Of a DNA stretch of 64,000 nt, positions 52,001-64,000 are shown one piece after another. A program made the translations under genes and the position numbers. The stretch is from Tubulanus polymorphus (taxonomy: Eukaryota > Nemertea > Palaeonemertea > Tubulaniformes > Tubulanidae). The DNA lies in assembly GCF_964204645.1 (NCBI RefSeq), contig NC_134026.1, positions 6,510,001-6,574,000 of the forward strand. Direction: 5' to 3'. Positions within the stretch are counted from its first letter, which is position 1. Every line of letters begins with the position of its first letter. Under the pieces are notes generated by a model that saw only the letters and a list, made by a program, of their open reading frames with translations, was not told the origin of the DNA and made no database searches.

Positions 52001-55000
52001 TTGATGATCATTGAATTGAAGTAGATTACTGTGAGAAGTTGAGAAGTTCCGCTGTTGGTAATCATGATTTATCTGCATGTTCGCCGTGAAGCCCCCAGAA
52101 AGACGGACGACGCGACTCCCAGCTCGTAATTAAACAGCGAAAGAGAACTTATTTTCTGCGTGACTTGTCATTTCATTTGTCAATGTTTTCAGCTGATTCA
52201 AAATAAGGTAACTAGGAGAGAAATGCCTAGAATTATAATCATTTCCCTGGTAAGTTACCTTACCTCACAATTAGCTTCCATTTTTATCTCAGGGTTACGA
52301 CTTATCACCGAAAGTCTCGTCCGAAAACAAAGTCTCGTTATCAGCCGTCAATGAGACGCCATTTCCGCTCTATCCCGTCTCCACGGGTGATAAAACACAC
52401 CTTTAGCGTTAGTCGGATTTCTAAGAAGAAAGCAAATGGCGAAATATAAGCTATTGCGGTGCTTTTTTCTGAGTTTTAATAGCTATTTTTATCGGTCGAT
52501 TTTGAATGCCAAGGTTGATTCTGATCATTCTGGCGAGAAGCGATATAGCTATATACGGCTTTTAAGATATTGGATTCTTGGATGAAATATAATGGATGCA
52601 TTTTTCTTGTTCCGTGGTGTGAACAAAATCCGATCCGAATATGTCTTAAGTTTAAACAGGAGTTGCCGTCGACGCGAAGAGATTCTGAATGTCGTGATAT
52701 CAATTTTGACACGGGTTTCCTGCCTTAATTGCCTTCGTAGTTAAACTACTGAATGTCTCTTATTCCGACAGAAATAACACACACGTCACCAAACCAACCG
52801 TAGGCTCTCCAGAGATCCAATTAATTATCGGGCTCTATGATTAATGTTTTATAGACACCAGACTGTCTGCTATTTAAGCGCATTCCGTTCTATACAAAAT
52901 CCATTGAAATCACGAAAATTGAAAATACTCAAAATTTGCTTGATATGATACTTAATAACATATTCAATGATTATAGTAAAAACGCAACTAATCTTCAGAT
53001 CTGGATGATAGGATGAAACATGTAAATAAAATCATCTAATCATCCTGAAGATTTTGATAGTTGCGCTTTTACAACTATTTGACTATCCCGATGCTCTTCC
53101 GAAATTCTAATAACAAATCCGAATTTAATTCCATCAGAATTCACCTTTGTCCTTTAAACCTGTTTTTAAAGAACATCGTCAGGTTTGAAATTTCACATTT
53201 CATTTCCTTGCATTCCTAATATCTTAATTTCAAAACTACAAGTAGCATGTAAACGCGTTTGATAGAGCTATGCCTTCGTCTAAATCTTATTCATCGATAG
53301 AAACGTGCTGTAAATCGGTAATTAAAACCATCACCTGAAAAAACAGGTTTCGATTGGTGGCGAATTTTAGAAATAACTTCGTTGTAGACAAACGAATGGG
53401 ACCTCCGAGATATCAAATACACGCGATATTTCGTGATAGTTCAGACAATCAATTGATTGCTCTATACGCAATTCTATCACTAGAGAATTTCTTCTTGGAG
53501 TCGTTTCAGGGAAGAGGGAGGGGAAGAGGCAGAGGCAGAGGCAGGGGCAGGGGCAGGGGCAGAGGTAGAGGCAGAGGCAGAGGCAGGGGCAGGGGCAGGG
53601 GCAGGGGCAGGGGCAGAGGCAGAGGCAGAGGTAGGGGGCAGGGGCAGGGGCAGAGGCAGAGGCAGAGGCAGGGGCAGGGGCAGGGGCAGGCGCAGGGACA
53701 GAGGCAGGGGCAGGGGCAGGGGCAGAGGTAGAGGCAGAGGCAGAGGCAGAGGCAGGGGCAGGGGCAGGGGCAGGCGCAGGGACAGAGGCAGGGGCAGGGG
53801 CAGAGGGAGAGGCAGAGGCAGAGGGAGGAGGAGAGGCAGAGGCAGAGGCAGGCGCAGAGGCAGAGGGAGGGGGAGAGGCAGAGGCAGAGGCAGGCGCAGA
53901 GGCAGAGGCAGAGGGAGGGGGAGAGGCAGAGGCAGAGGCAGAAAACCACGCCCGAATCGTCCACTTCTTAAATCATACTTATCTATGACTACAGCAGAAT
54001 CCGATCGCGGACTAATTATTTTGGATTTCCGGGTTTATATCATCGCGTTGTCTGGCGATATGGCATCATTCTAGAGGGGGATGTCAGTAATTGAAGACGC
54101 TGAGAGCGGTTTTATCTCCAGTGCCCTGGCAATCATTTGTCGTCATTTATTACAGCCAGGAAAATTACAGAGAGCGTACGACCGTGCGCTGCTCTCTACA
54201 GTAATCAGTATTCCCACTGTGCGCCTCTTATACGTTACACCTTGCGGTAATTTTATCAGGAAAAACGTAATATTGTTTGTTCCCAGTGATTGTGTATATT
54301 TTTTCGGTTAATGCATCACGATTATTCCCTCATCCAAACATATTTTTCTTTTGAATTATTTGGTTCGATTATAAGACTGGAGACGGTACGACGAATAGGG
54401 TTTACACTCTAAGATGATTTTGCGACCTGACGCTTGGTCTGAAACGTGACGTCACATGTATTCCCACTGAAGACTTCGCTGTCTGATGACACCTGCTACA
54501 TGACGTCATATTGACCGTCAAGTACAAATAGCTAGATGACGTATTAGAGGCACGTTGGACGTACAATATGACGCCATATTGGCCGTCTAATGGTCGTCAA
54601 CTGTAACTCTAAATAGGTCATTCAACCGCTTGCGTTTGATGGCCGATGTAGAGAACGATGTGATGTCACAGTCTCCACAATATCAGTGTAACCACTGATG
54701 AAATACCCTGATGAGTCCGTGTTGTGGCGATAACAACTCCAATCCCGCACACTGGGAATAAAAATAGTCCGAAATGTTTCCTAGAGCTAATTTATGCGAC
54801 GTTTAGAGGGATGACATTTAGGATGTAGTCGATACGTTGAATAAAATAGTAGCTCGAGGCGACATTTCGGACTCTAGCGTGGGATGATGTTTAGCGTGTG
54901 CAGAACTAATAGAGGGCGCTCGCTATGTATCGTAGCGGGTTATTATGCTCTGGCGTATTGTATGTATATTGAGCGCTTCACATATTCCCTGTTGAAGGAA

Positions 55001-56511
55001 CGAGTCGGAGCAAACAAAATATCTGTGCGCTGAAGATGATGACGTTTCTTTATAAAACGAGATGAAATTATGATATTAAAAATAATTGAAACGAAATCAT
55101 GACTTTTTCGATCATATTCTATTCTAAGATGAAGTATTTGTGGATGCCACTTATTCATTCGGGATATTTTATCACATACATAAACTTCCATATGGAACTT
55201 GAATAACCCTATGTTATTACTGCAATTTGGCGTATAGTGAATTGAAGGTACGCGGTAATAATGCCAGAGGTAAAAATGCCAGAGGAAATAATGCCAGAGG
55301 GGTAAATCGATGAAATACAGCAAACTTACTCGTCGAAAACTACTCAAATTTGTGGGAAAAGTTCCTGCTAAACCTTTGATTCCATTAATTACAACAGAAA
55401 CTTCTCATAAACTATTCATCTCACTGTTGCTTTGGTATCATGAATCCTAGCAAACTAACTCGTCAAAAACTACTCAAATGTGTCAGGGTACCAAACCTGC
55501 TAAACCTTTGATTCTACTAATTGCAACAAACTGGTTTGTCAAAAACGTCACATAAACTATTCATCTGACTGTTGCTTTGATATCATGAATCCTAGCGAAC
55601 TAACTCGTCAAAAACTACTCAAATGTGTCAGGGTACAATTTCAGCCATTATTTTATAGATTTGTGATCCTCTTTATTTTATAATTTTGTCATTCATTTTT
55701 TGATTTTTATTACCGTATTATGTATATCTAATCTGTGCATTCATTACGTAAAATCTGGCATTTTTACCTATGATGTGATTTCTACCTCTGGCATTTTTAC
55801 TTCTGGCATTATTTCCTATGGCATTTTTACCTCTGGCATTATTACCTGGATTTGAATTGAATAATGCACGAAAGACTTCCATATTTACAGGTTGAAAATC
55901 AAAGAATTTGAAATAAACCTGACGCGATAAGTCCGATGGGTTGATTATGTGTATCAGCAGTCATGATTTTGACCTTTTCCTTGTTTTTGCGCGTTCTGGT
56001 GCCCGAATCGTAAGGCCCGAATCGGCCACCATAGCCTCGAGAGTAGTGAAAGGTGTTTACCTTTCTTTTACATCGTAAATAGACATTTGCGATGGATGTT
56101 GGGTTTATAGGGAGAAAAACAAGCTGTAGACTTTCAACTGTAAATTGATTGATACTTACACATTACCTCGCCAAGATACCAGATGTCTTTATTGTAGAAT
56201 TCCTGCAGCCCGATCGGTGTACAAACTATCAATACTAACAGATCGGCAACCGTCAAATTTACCAGAAACAAGTTCGTCGAATTTCGCATGTCTTTATTCA
56301 AGGCGATGACAAAAATCACCAGGATATTTCCGATAATTCCGAACACGAGAACGAATACGAACATGAACGTAACGGCGATAGTTAACGATACGGGAATATC
56401 AACGTTTATATAGTTCCCTTCGGGGGCAGACATTGAGCTCCAGTTCAACATCGTGAAATTCGCATCGTCCATTTTCCACGATAGGTTCTCTTTTCTACTA
56501 TCCATTTTCAT
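48192..56511 (-). CDS. Class A GPCR, TRH/ghrelin-receptor-like peptide receptor, 2 exons
   Basis: Exon 1 is 56511-56160 and exon 2 49000-48192. The donor is T/GTAAGT and the acceptor TTTGCAG; the joined frame is 386 aa plus stop. Features are an N-terminus with NxS/T sites, TM1 with the GNILV motif, TM2 with NLTVADLLVL, a TM3 cysteine just at the splice site, ERY in TM3 (SMERYYAICHPLRA), TM6 with CMLPFR, and TM7 with NSAVNPIVYN. The TM7 stretch CRLMIYINSAVNPIVYN is close to thyrotropin-releasing-hormone and growth-hormone-secretagogue receptors. It should bind a neuropeptide and signal through a G protein. The ligand cannot be read from the sequence. The single intron is 7.2 kb and carries several repeats. 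Confidence 0.9.
52977..53070. repeat. Inverted repeat in GPCR intron
   Basis: The left arm AAAAACGCAACTAATCTTCA pairs, with some gaps, with the right end TAGTTGCGCTTTT and the preceding CCTGAAGAT. Confidence 0.6.
53506..53942. repeat. Purine-rich hexanucleotide tract, GGCAGA/GGGGCA type
   Basis: About 437 bp of GGGGCA and GGCAGA hexamers with higher-order variation. It lies in the 7.2-kb GPCR intron. RG repeats in the open frame are trivial. Confidence 0.95.
54768..54880. repeat. Short foldback repeat (AGTCCGAAAT ends)
   Basis: Left end AATAGTCCGAAATG; right end is the complement of AGAGTCCGAAATG. The interior has GATGACATTTAGGATGTAGT then CGATACGTTGAATAAAA, as in the 8.3-kb copy. It is in the GPCR intron. 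Confidence 0.6.
55254..55846. mobile_element. Non-autonomous TIR element, 593 bp
   Basis: Terminal inverted repeats of about 46 bp begin GGTAATAATGCCAGAGGT. They are themselves made of AATGCCAGAGG sub-repeats. The inside has direct copies starting at 55319, 55449 and 55594 (units of 130-145 bp). There is no ORF for a transposase. It is in the GPCR intron. Confidence 0.75.
56160..56511 (-). CDS. GPCR exon 1 (N-terminus, TM1, TM2 and start of TM3)
   Basis: The ATG at 56511 was chosen as the first of two near Mets (next at 56505). There are about 37 extracellular residues with NLS, NFT and NWS glycosylation sequons. TM1 contains IIGNILVIFVIALN and TM2 contains NLTVADLLVLIVC. The exon ends within the codon of the conserved TM3 Cys at GTAAGTATC. 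Confidence 0.9.
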
Positions 56512-57269
56512 TAATGACCAGACGTGATTTTCAAATTTATCGCTTTGAATATTTCATAGCGCGTTCGACGTTATAGTTCGGTGTTGTTGTTATGCCTCGA
56601 AATCTGACGTGTGTTCATCTTTAATCTCTGTTTAGATGAATGTATTATCGAAACCGTCGCCAGTTATAATTGCTATCTTCAATAATTATAACTTAAAGAC
56701 CTGCGCACGCGTTTATCCGTATGACTTACAATCGGCGAACGCGTCGAGATGTTTGCAAACATATTCCATACGAGACCGAAATCCGCGGGAGTACTGCATA
56801 TATATAGATTCGCTAATCTGAGAGGTTTATGCGAAACAGATTTTGTCACTGCGCAATTAACGAGTCGCAAATCTGCGCGTTTTATCGAGGGACCGCATGA
56901 ATCAAGATCGCTTCAAATCAGTCTTCGAGAGTGGGCATAGAATTAACGGTTGTGTTAACACAAGACGAACACTTCGTGTTATCTACTGTTATCATGTTTC
57001 AAACGTGTAGTGATATATGTGATTAGTTTCGTCATGTCGTCCCCGCTCAGTTGTGGAGTTTCGTCAAAATAATCACTGTCCGCAAAACATATCTCGACGT
57101 TCTAAAAGAAATAGGCCTGCGCATATCTTCCATTTTTTCCGCCCAAGCTCGAAGCGAAGTCGCCTTTAATCCTGCGCTGATTATACGACTGATTAATATT
57201 AGATTTTTTTTTCATTGTCGTTTCATCATCGGATGTGGTCTAAACAGGCTTTATTAGAGTATTCTACGT

Positions 57270-57420
57270 GTGTGGTGATTCAATTCAATTCAATATATTT
57301 ATTTGCATAGAAGAGGTAAACATATATACAATCTACACAGGCCTAGCAAAGCTAAAAAAGGCCGCTTAACGCTAGCACCCATACAAAAAACAAAACAACC
57401 GTAACAAAAATATACACGAA
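57270..57420 (-). repeat. Retroposon 3' end-like sequence
   Basis: AATTCAATTCAATTCAATAT then TTTATTTGCATAG suggests an inverse-oriented LINE/SINE 3' tail (TTGAA)n after the complement of AATAAA. Similar sequences are near 6670 and 58410. Confidence 0.35.
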
Positions 57421-59438
57421 TGTAACCCAACAGCGTCGCGCTCAGCCTGTCTTTATAAACCATGGTTTTTCTCGCTATGAAGATCCTGAGATTTTTAGAA
57501 TTAATTCAATTCAATTCTATTCAATCAAATGGCTTCATATAAAGATTCGAACTGCGGATTTTCGTTGATTTATTCTACAAATGGAATCCTTGGAAAACTA
57601 TTGACAACTTTATAATTCATCAAACACAGGACAGGTGTTCCTCAATGAACTGTTCCACAATTGATTTACAATATGCTAGTAGCAAAGCAACCAACCCCCA
57701 ACGGTTGTTTTAACCGGTGTTTAAAGGTGCCCCCCTTTTTTTATTCTGGCTTCTAGTCCTTCGCAGGTGTCCTAAAAGTCACCGATTTTTCGCCGTAAGT
57801 TCGCAGAAAACGTTCGTCGTTTCTGAAAACCTACGATTTATAAACAGATTATGTCGAGCCCATTTGTCGACGCTGAGATCGTCCGCAAATTCACATTTCT
57901 ACGGTTTTGCCACATCATCTATTTTCAACCGGTTCTCTGTGGTTTCTCGTGGCTTGTGCCATTTATTTGATATAGTTATCTACGACCATTCTTTTTGATA
58001 ATATTCCGCGTGTTCCGGTGTAAATATGGACTACATCAATCCGAACCTGATCCCACCCGCATTCGTCGTTCACACTCCTATCGCTTCGTTTAACTTAGCT
58101 TTCTCGAGTTAAGGCCTTGAATGGGCCTTGTACGCAGCTTCACCTGATATTGTATAGCTTTACCGCAGGGTCGAAGCTGGCATTTTCTGCTCGAGATTCA
58201 TTTTTGTCATCGTGGAAACGGAACGCGAGTGCAGAAAAGTCGATAGTAGGAGTCGTCGTCAGAAAAAACAAACGGAGATGAGTTTTCAAACAGGGTTTTG
58301 AAAAAGGTTTGAAAGGCCGGTGTATCCTTAAATGTTTAACGAATATCCGAATACAGCGGAAAACCAATTAGTTTTTCTTTTTTTTCTTTAATTTTCAACA
58401 ACTTTCTCAAGTTCAAATTCAAGTAAATTTATTTCATGGTATAAAGAAAACATAAGATACACAGACATATACACAATTCCTATAGATCAGTGATTCTCCT
58501 TGAATGAGTTATAGACCTACATCAAAAAAAGCCCCAGCTAAATTCACGGGCAATAAATCGATAAAGTTGGAAGTCCTGGGCCGAAAATCAGTCATAGATA
58601 TTAAGACTAAGATTTTTAGTCTGTTAATGTGATTGGTTATAGGCCTAACCGATCTTAAGTTGGCTATAGAACCAAAGGAAGCTTAGACTGGTCTTAGGTT
58701 GTAAGATGGGTTTAGGGCTAAAATGTTTTTTGGCTGATCTCAAATCTTCCAACACTCCACAACCGGCTACTACAGAGCTGCAAAACACCCTTGATGTTTC
58801 CAAGGGTGTTTGAGTGCTACTGCGACCATTTAACGGACCATTACGACTCTAGAGACTAAAGATACCCGCTGATAATACAATTAGCGCGGCAGCAAATGTG
58901 ATTTTTTTATGAAGTAACACGCGTCGAGTGACAAGAATATTGATGCGGGAGAATCTTGTATTGATACCTGTTAATGTGATAGAGAATTTATCTATAATTC
59001 CAACCGTTCTATATCAATCGCGAAGAACTTGAAGATCTTCATTCAGTTCACCTAATAACGGAATACATTAAGCCTCTTTCGCTCATAGAAAAAACCGTGT
59101 GTTTATTTTTGCGAATATACCAACCATACAACTTTTCATCATCATTCACGATGAATCGCAGAATGACATTATTACGCATCACGCCAGGGACCTCATATTT
59201 CCTTAACCACGTTATCAATTAAATGATGCGCATTCACACCGCTTAGGTGGAATAGTAGGATTGATTCCGTGATAAAAATAAACCTTTTGAATAATCGACT
59301 GATAAACAGTACATCAATCCGGGTCAAACCCAGGTTAAGAATATAACTTGGCTATTCATAGTGGCTCAAAATTCTATAAAGTGTTGAATGATGTATGAAA
59401 TGATTAAAGAGTATTCATTACTACTCGCATGCCACAGT

Positions 59439-59549
<111 letters not shown>

Positions 59550-60290
59550 CTCCGACTTCTTCTCTGGAGATGACGAAAATTGGGTCCTAGTTAGTTCAGG
59601 TACGGGGCGTAGGGGCTCCAATGTCGTTAATTAACATTAAGATACGGCATATTTGTACATTGTGGGTTTTAATCATGACACCATCGCTTGCCAGGGTTTG
59701 ATTTGCATGACAGTCGTTTCTCTTTCGGCCCGAGGCCGCTTAATCATTTTACCTGGAGCACCGCGAGATGGCGACCGTGTAAAAGACCACCCACCGATCA
59801 TTATAAAACGATACCTTTCGATAAAATCTGTTATTTTATGACGCGTGTTTAAGAGATTCCGAGCCGTGTTTTCCATCAACATCACCGCGAGATTCTATCA
59901 CGTGTGTTTATTCACCGGTCAGTGTGTGTTATAAAATATTGTAAAAACACCGCATGTAAACATCTTTCACGTAATTGACGAGACTTCGTTATCACCAGCG
60001 CCGCATAAACGAGAATTAAAACAAATTCCTGATGTTCGGGGAGAAGATGCCGCCTGATACGAGTAGTTTGTACCCATTCAACCTCGAGCTTCAACGAATA
60101 GAAATACGTTTTATGGGACTTTCGTTTTGGAAAATAAGATTAAAGCAATATGCGGGTATAGATTCTCTTGATATCGGCTCCATTTTTGGGCCCCCATTGT
60201 ACAATATGACTTAACATGTGTATAAATCAATGTTTCGTCAATATTGAAAGTGAAATTCCACAATTGAGAAGAAGGTTTATGGAGAACACA

Positions 60291-60325
60291 AAGTTTCGGC
60301 CGTTTCCAACTGCCATCATCAGGAG
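60291..60325 (-). ncRNA. Hammerhead-like core motif, isolated copy
   Basis: On the minus strand: CTGATGA (60322-60316), T, GGC, a loop of 11 nt, GCC, GAAAC. The layout equals that of the 8.3-kb and 28.9-kb copies with a different stem II sequence. Activity is unproven because stems I and III were not established. Confidence 0.4.
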
Positions 60326-63300
60326 GCCGAGGATGTCTTGGGGCCCAGTATAGAATAGTCGTGACTTAATCACAAACATGGTCTTAAATCTGATAGATTT
60401 CTATAGAACTGAATTGGTCTCGCATTTATGCCACGTCTGGGCAAATAGTCCCTGGTGATAGCTGTTTGGAAACAGCCAAAACTGCGTGATTTATGCGCCG
60501 CATATTAAAAAATATATAAAAACTTAGATTTTTTTTCTAGGGTCCAACCATGAGTGGTACATTCGGTTGAAACGCAAATTAGGTTCTCAACTAGGCCACA
60601 TTTGCAACCAACACAGAAAGTCCCCACTCTTACAAGAAATCCTTTAATTTCCCAACGCTACAAAACTCGAATTCATCAAAACACTCAAAGTCCATTTTCA
60701 ACCATACGAAAATAAAGGTAATATATAACCATCAGAAGCAATATTGATAATTACAAACCAGTATAAAATCTAATTTTTGCGATTTCTTTTCACAAATCTC
60801 AATGTTCAGTGAAATTGCAATGCGCAGTGGGAGACCCCTTTTGCGCGTAATCTCAAACTCAAGCGGGTACAGATCAGTCGTCAGGAAAGATATTCAAAAA
60901 AATCCAAGGCAGGCTTAAACTGCAAATAACCCTCTTTAACCTCTGTGAAAATAGGAAATATAGCTTGAAGAGATACTTAGATATTTTAAAATTAATAAAT
61001 ATTGCGATTTCTTTTACGCACGGTTTAGATATGCGGTCCTTGGTTTCACATCGTCACTGTTCTCAATTGTTGAGTTCAAAAATTCCAAGAATCGCCAGCA
61101 AATATCTGCATTTAATTTCCTTTAAAATGGTGTATAAATCGATTTCGTCGAGCAAGGGACTGCAGAACTATATGATATTCAATCTAAACTTATGTTTTAA
61201 AAATGAGCGCAAATTATCACAACAATGGGGACCTCGCGGGACCGCCACAAAATGGCGCCTAGACACTGGAAACTTCTTTATTTTGAATGATGTTTTCTAA
61301 ATCATTTAATTCTTCATTCGTAAAATTCCACTTTAATCACTTTTTTCGCCGATTAGTCAGTTTTCAAAAACGCGTAAATCATCCGCATTTTGTTTTTACC
61401 TAATGGAACTTCAAGTCCCCTGAAAGATGAGTCCCTGGTTTGTAACTAGCAAACGTAAACTAAACATTGAGATCATTCTTGCGAATAGAATATGCGCGCT
61501 TGACTCTGAAGACTACTCGAAAACGTCACATCTTTAATGCAGTGTCGAGCTCTGAACTGAAGTGTTCCCATTTTATGAAATACACATCTATATTTTTACA
61601 AGTTTTCTACACGTGTTTTTTTAATCGTGTAGTATATATATATATAAAGATATATGCATATATATGATACGAGACCCTCTCTCTAAGCGGCGGGCCACAC
61701 AGCGCTGTTTATTGCGTCTAGGTTTTCATACAGCCCTCACATGTCCCAGTGCCATTTGTATAGTATATCAGTGATAGTACATCATGGGAAACGCTGAACT
61801 GAATTCTCCGATTATAGGAAAAATGCATTGGCAAAAATGCAAGCGTAACCGCAAACATAAACAGCGAATGGACAATATGGATATCATTGTACCTTTCGAA
61901 GTGACGAAACTCTAATCAGAGAGATATCAATGTGTATATACAGACCTATTAAACACCGGCTAAATGTGCTTCAAGTTCGTTTTTTTTGTGAAAACTAGTT
62001 AAACCTAATATAGTTATAAATACGCTGGATATGGTTTTGATTTCTGACGCACATGTCGCGCAACATTGTCATTACATTTCTTATTCCGAAGTGAGGAACT
62101 CAGATAGACGGATGAAGTGCTCTTAATGGACATCTTTATTATCATAATGATGGATTATTTTCTTCTCGTTACGCGAAATACAAGCGATACCGACGTCTTC
62201 CAGTGACTACACGTTGAATTTCAACAGATCTTTTACACTGAGAATTCTGCGTTAGTTAAAGAAGTTCCAGGCAAGTTGCGACGTAACAAGGTAAAAATTT
62301 ACCGATCTACATGCGGAGCCCAGCTTCAAATGTGTTACGTTTATTACAAGATCATTCAACTTTAGATTCAAATATTAACTCCAAGATACGTCGACCAATC
62401 ACGAGGGCTTAGTATTGATTGAGTTAGAGTTCGTTACGTAGCTGCCAATTGTTTTAAGAATTAGTTTTAAACCAGAACTGTTGAATCGAGCTCTGGGTAG
62501 TGAGTGATTTAGCAGGCCCGCTACACGGAATATTCAGACGCGGGTCAAAATATGCCCAGAAGGAATATTTCCCGCATGAATAAGACAAACAGGGAAAACG
62601 TGAATTTTATAGATTCTTAGTAAGTTGCGAGCGCTACCATTTCTATCGAAACAGTGCAGATTTTCAGGGCCGATTTCAGCCCCGATTACAGCAGAAAGTG
62701 ACATGTTTTTCTTTAATCTGTCCATTTCTGAATTAAGTTTCGTACCGATGAATCTTCGAGACATTTCGAAATATTCCAGGGTCGTGCAAACCCCTCGGAA
62801 CCCCGTCTACGGGTCTGATATTCAAATAAATCCGGAACGAGCATAGAAGTACAGTCGATATATATCACAGGTTTAATAACTGTAAATAAGGATCCAATGT
62901 CTGACGTGTTTATTGTCGGAAGTTTTACACATTAGACTTGTTCGGCGAGAAAAGGTACTCGACAGTCAATGCGACGGGTTTAAGAATCATTGTTCTACAA
63001 CTTCAATTCAAATGTGTAAGTTTGTTTTATATAAAAACGCCGTTTATTTGTAATTCGCACAGAGGACTCTCTCTTTCGCTATTCTATACCGCGACTATAT
63101 AGTGTCTCCTTCAACCGCCTTGGTTTTGGCTTCGAATTCAGCTGTGAAGTGAAATGAAAAGTGTGTCAGGGATAATTTGTCATTTTCTAGGGTGAGCTGT
63201 CACGGACATCGAGCTCTATCGAGATCAATACAAATTCAAGATGTCTCACCCCGATCCTTTGTGACGAGCTGTCAAATTATATCGTTGATTTATACGTTGA

Positions 63301-64000
63301 ATTGGAAAATATTCTCTACCCCTACCTCCCCCCCCCCCAAAGAACTTCACTAAACACTTGTGTAAATTATCTTTTGACAAGTCATTACACTACATCAAAA
63401 TAATGAAGACACATTCATGGTTGTTTATGTTTCGCGTTAAAAAAAAACACTTTTCGCGATTATTTTCTCATACAACGCGTCGAGTTTGTCGTATTATTTA
63501 TTAGACTGAATGAGTACAGAGCGGGTTGAAGAAAAATTCTGAAATGCATGCACGAATGTATTGCACAATTTTCATTAATTTTTCCATAACTATATTTATT
63601 ATTTATTATGATTAATGACGCCAAAATAATTTACAAAATTTCTCCACAAAAATAACCCCTATGATATATACGTGTATATTCTATCACATGGAATGTCTCT
63701 GGTAGAATATGTGAACCTTTTTCAGAGATCCGAGATCTTTTCCCTTTCAACTAAATACTGTACACCTTGGGCCTTTTTAGTTACTTTGAGCGCGGAGCCG
63801 CCGCCCAGAATTCTGCAAAAATCATCAAATTGAAAGCAAATTTCCTTGAGTCCTTCGTGTCTTCCAATTTATCAATAGGAATTTTTTTTTTGTTAATATT
63901 TCCGTCTTGATTTTCAATCTAGTATCTTATACAAATTACGTTCATTTCAATTTTCAATCTTATGATTTGCAAAAAGTGTTTTTTCATTTCTCCCATAATT

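Noticed and set aside
53354-53964. RG-rich (plus) and Cys/Leu-rich (minus) ORFs
   Set aside because: Low-complexity translation of the hexanucleotide repeat.
54700-54740. CTGATGAGTCC sequence as a full hammerhead
   Set aside because: It is followed by GATAAC rather than GAAA, and the stem II pairing is weak.
54943-55347. 134-aa minus-strand ORF
   Set aside because: It ends inside the TIR element and has no family features.

Overview
This is a piece of animal nuclear DNA: AT-rich, intron-rich and gene-sparse, with many dispersed repeats. The genes have short exons with GT/AG borders. They belong to metazoan families: a neuronal calcium sensor, a rhodopsin-like peptide receptor, a SEA-domain membrane protein and a long coiled-coil protein. 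There are tRNA-derived SINE fragments, foldback elements and hammerhead-like motifs. A marine invertebrate, perhaps a lophotrochozoan, fits best, but the sequence alone does not prove the phylum. No bacterial operons, rRNA or complete functional tRNA were seen.

Layout: (1) 4466-18091, minus strand: a four-exon EF-hand protein of the neurocalcin/hippocalcin/visinin-like class, 215 aa, with a 9.4-kb first intron holding a 20-bp minisatellite and a 350-bp pyrimidine tract. (2) 24301-37328, minus strand: about 21 exons for a coiled-coil protein of about 840 aa that I cannot name securely. One of its introns holds a 176-bp palindrome whose two arms each carry a hammerhead-ribozyme-like core. (3) 37924-45091, plus strand: 14 exons, open in one frame throughout (2241 nt), for a 746-aa type II membrane protein with a SEA domain and a cysteine-rich ectodomain built from repeated exons. 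Genes 2 and 3 are head to head, 595 bp apart. (4) 48192-56511, minus strand: two exons for a 386-aa class A GPCR of the TRH/ghrelin-receptor-like group.

The rest (1-4465, 18092-24300, 45092-48191, 56512-64000 and the large introns) shows no coding sequence I can support. It holds MITE-like and foldback elements, tRNA-like SINE pieces, tandem repeats and simple repeats. The four genes do not form an evident pathway. The calcium sensor and the peptide receptor are both typical of neurons or neurosecretory cells, but they are not adjacent.

The most unusual signals are: a set of hammerhead-like motifs with covarying stem II, two of them in a palindrome; the SEA protein, with an intact G/SVIV self-cleavage-type motif and a series of phase-2 exons each starting just after a cysteine; and a GPCR with Met in place of the toggle-switch Trp.
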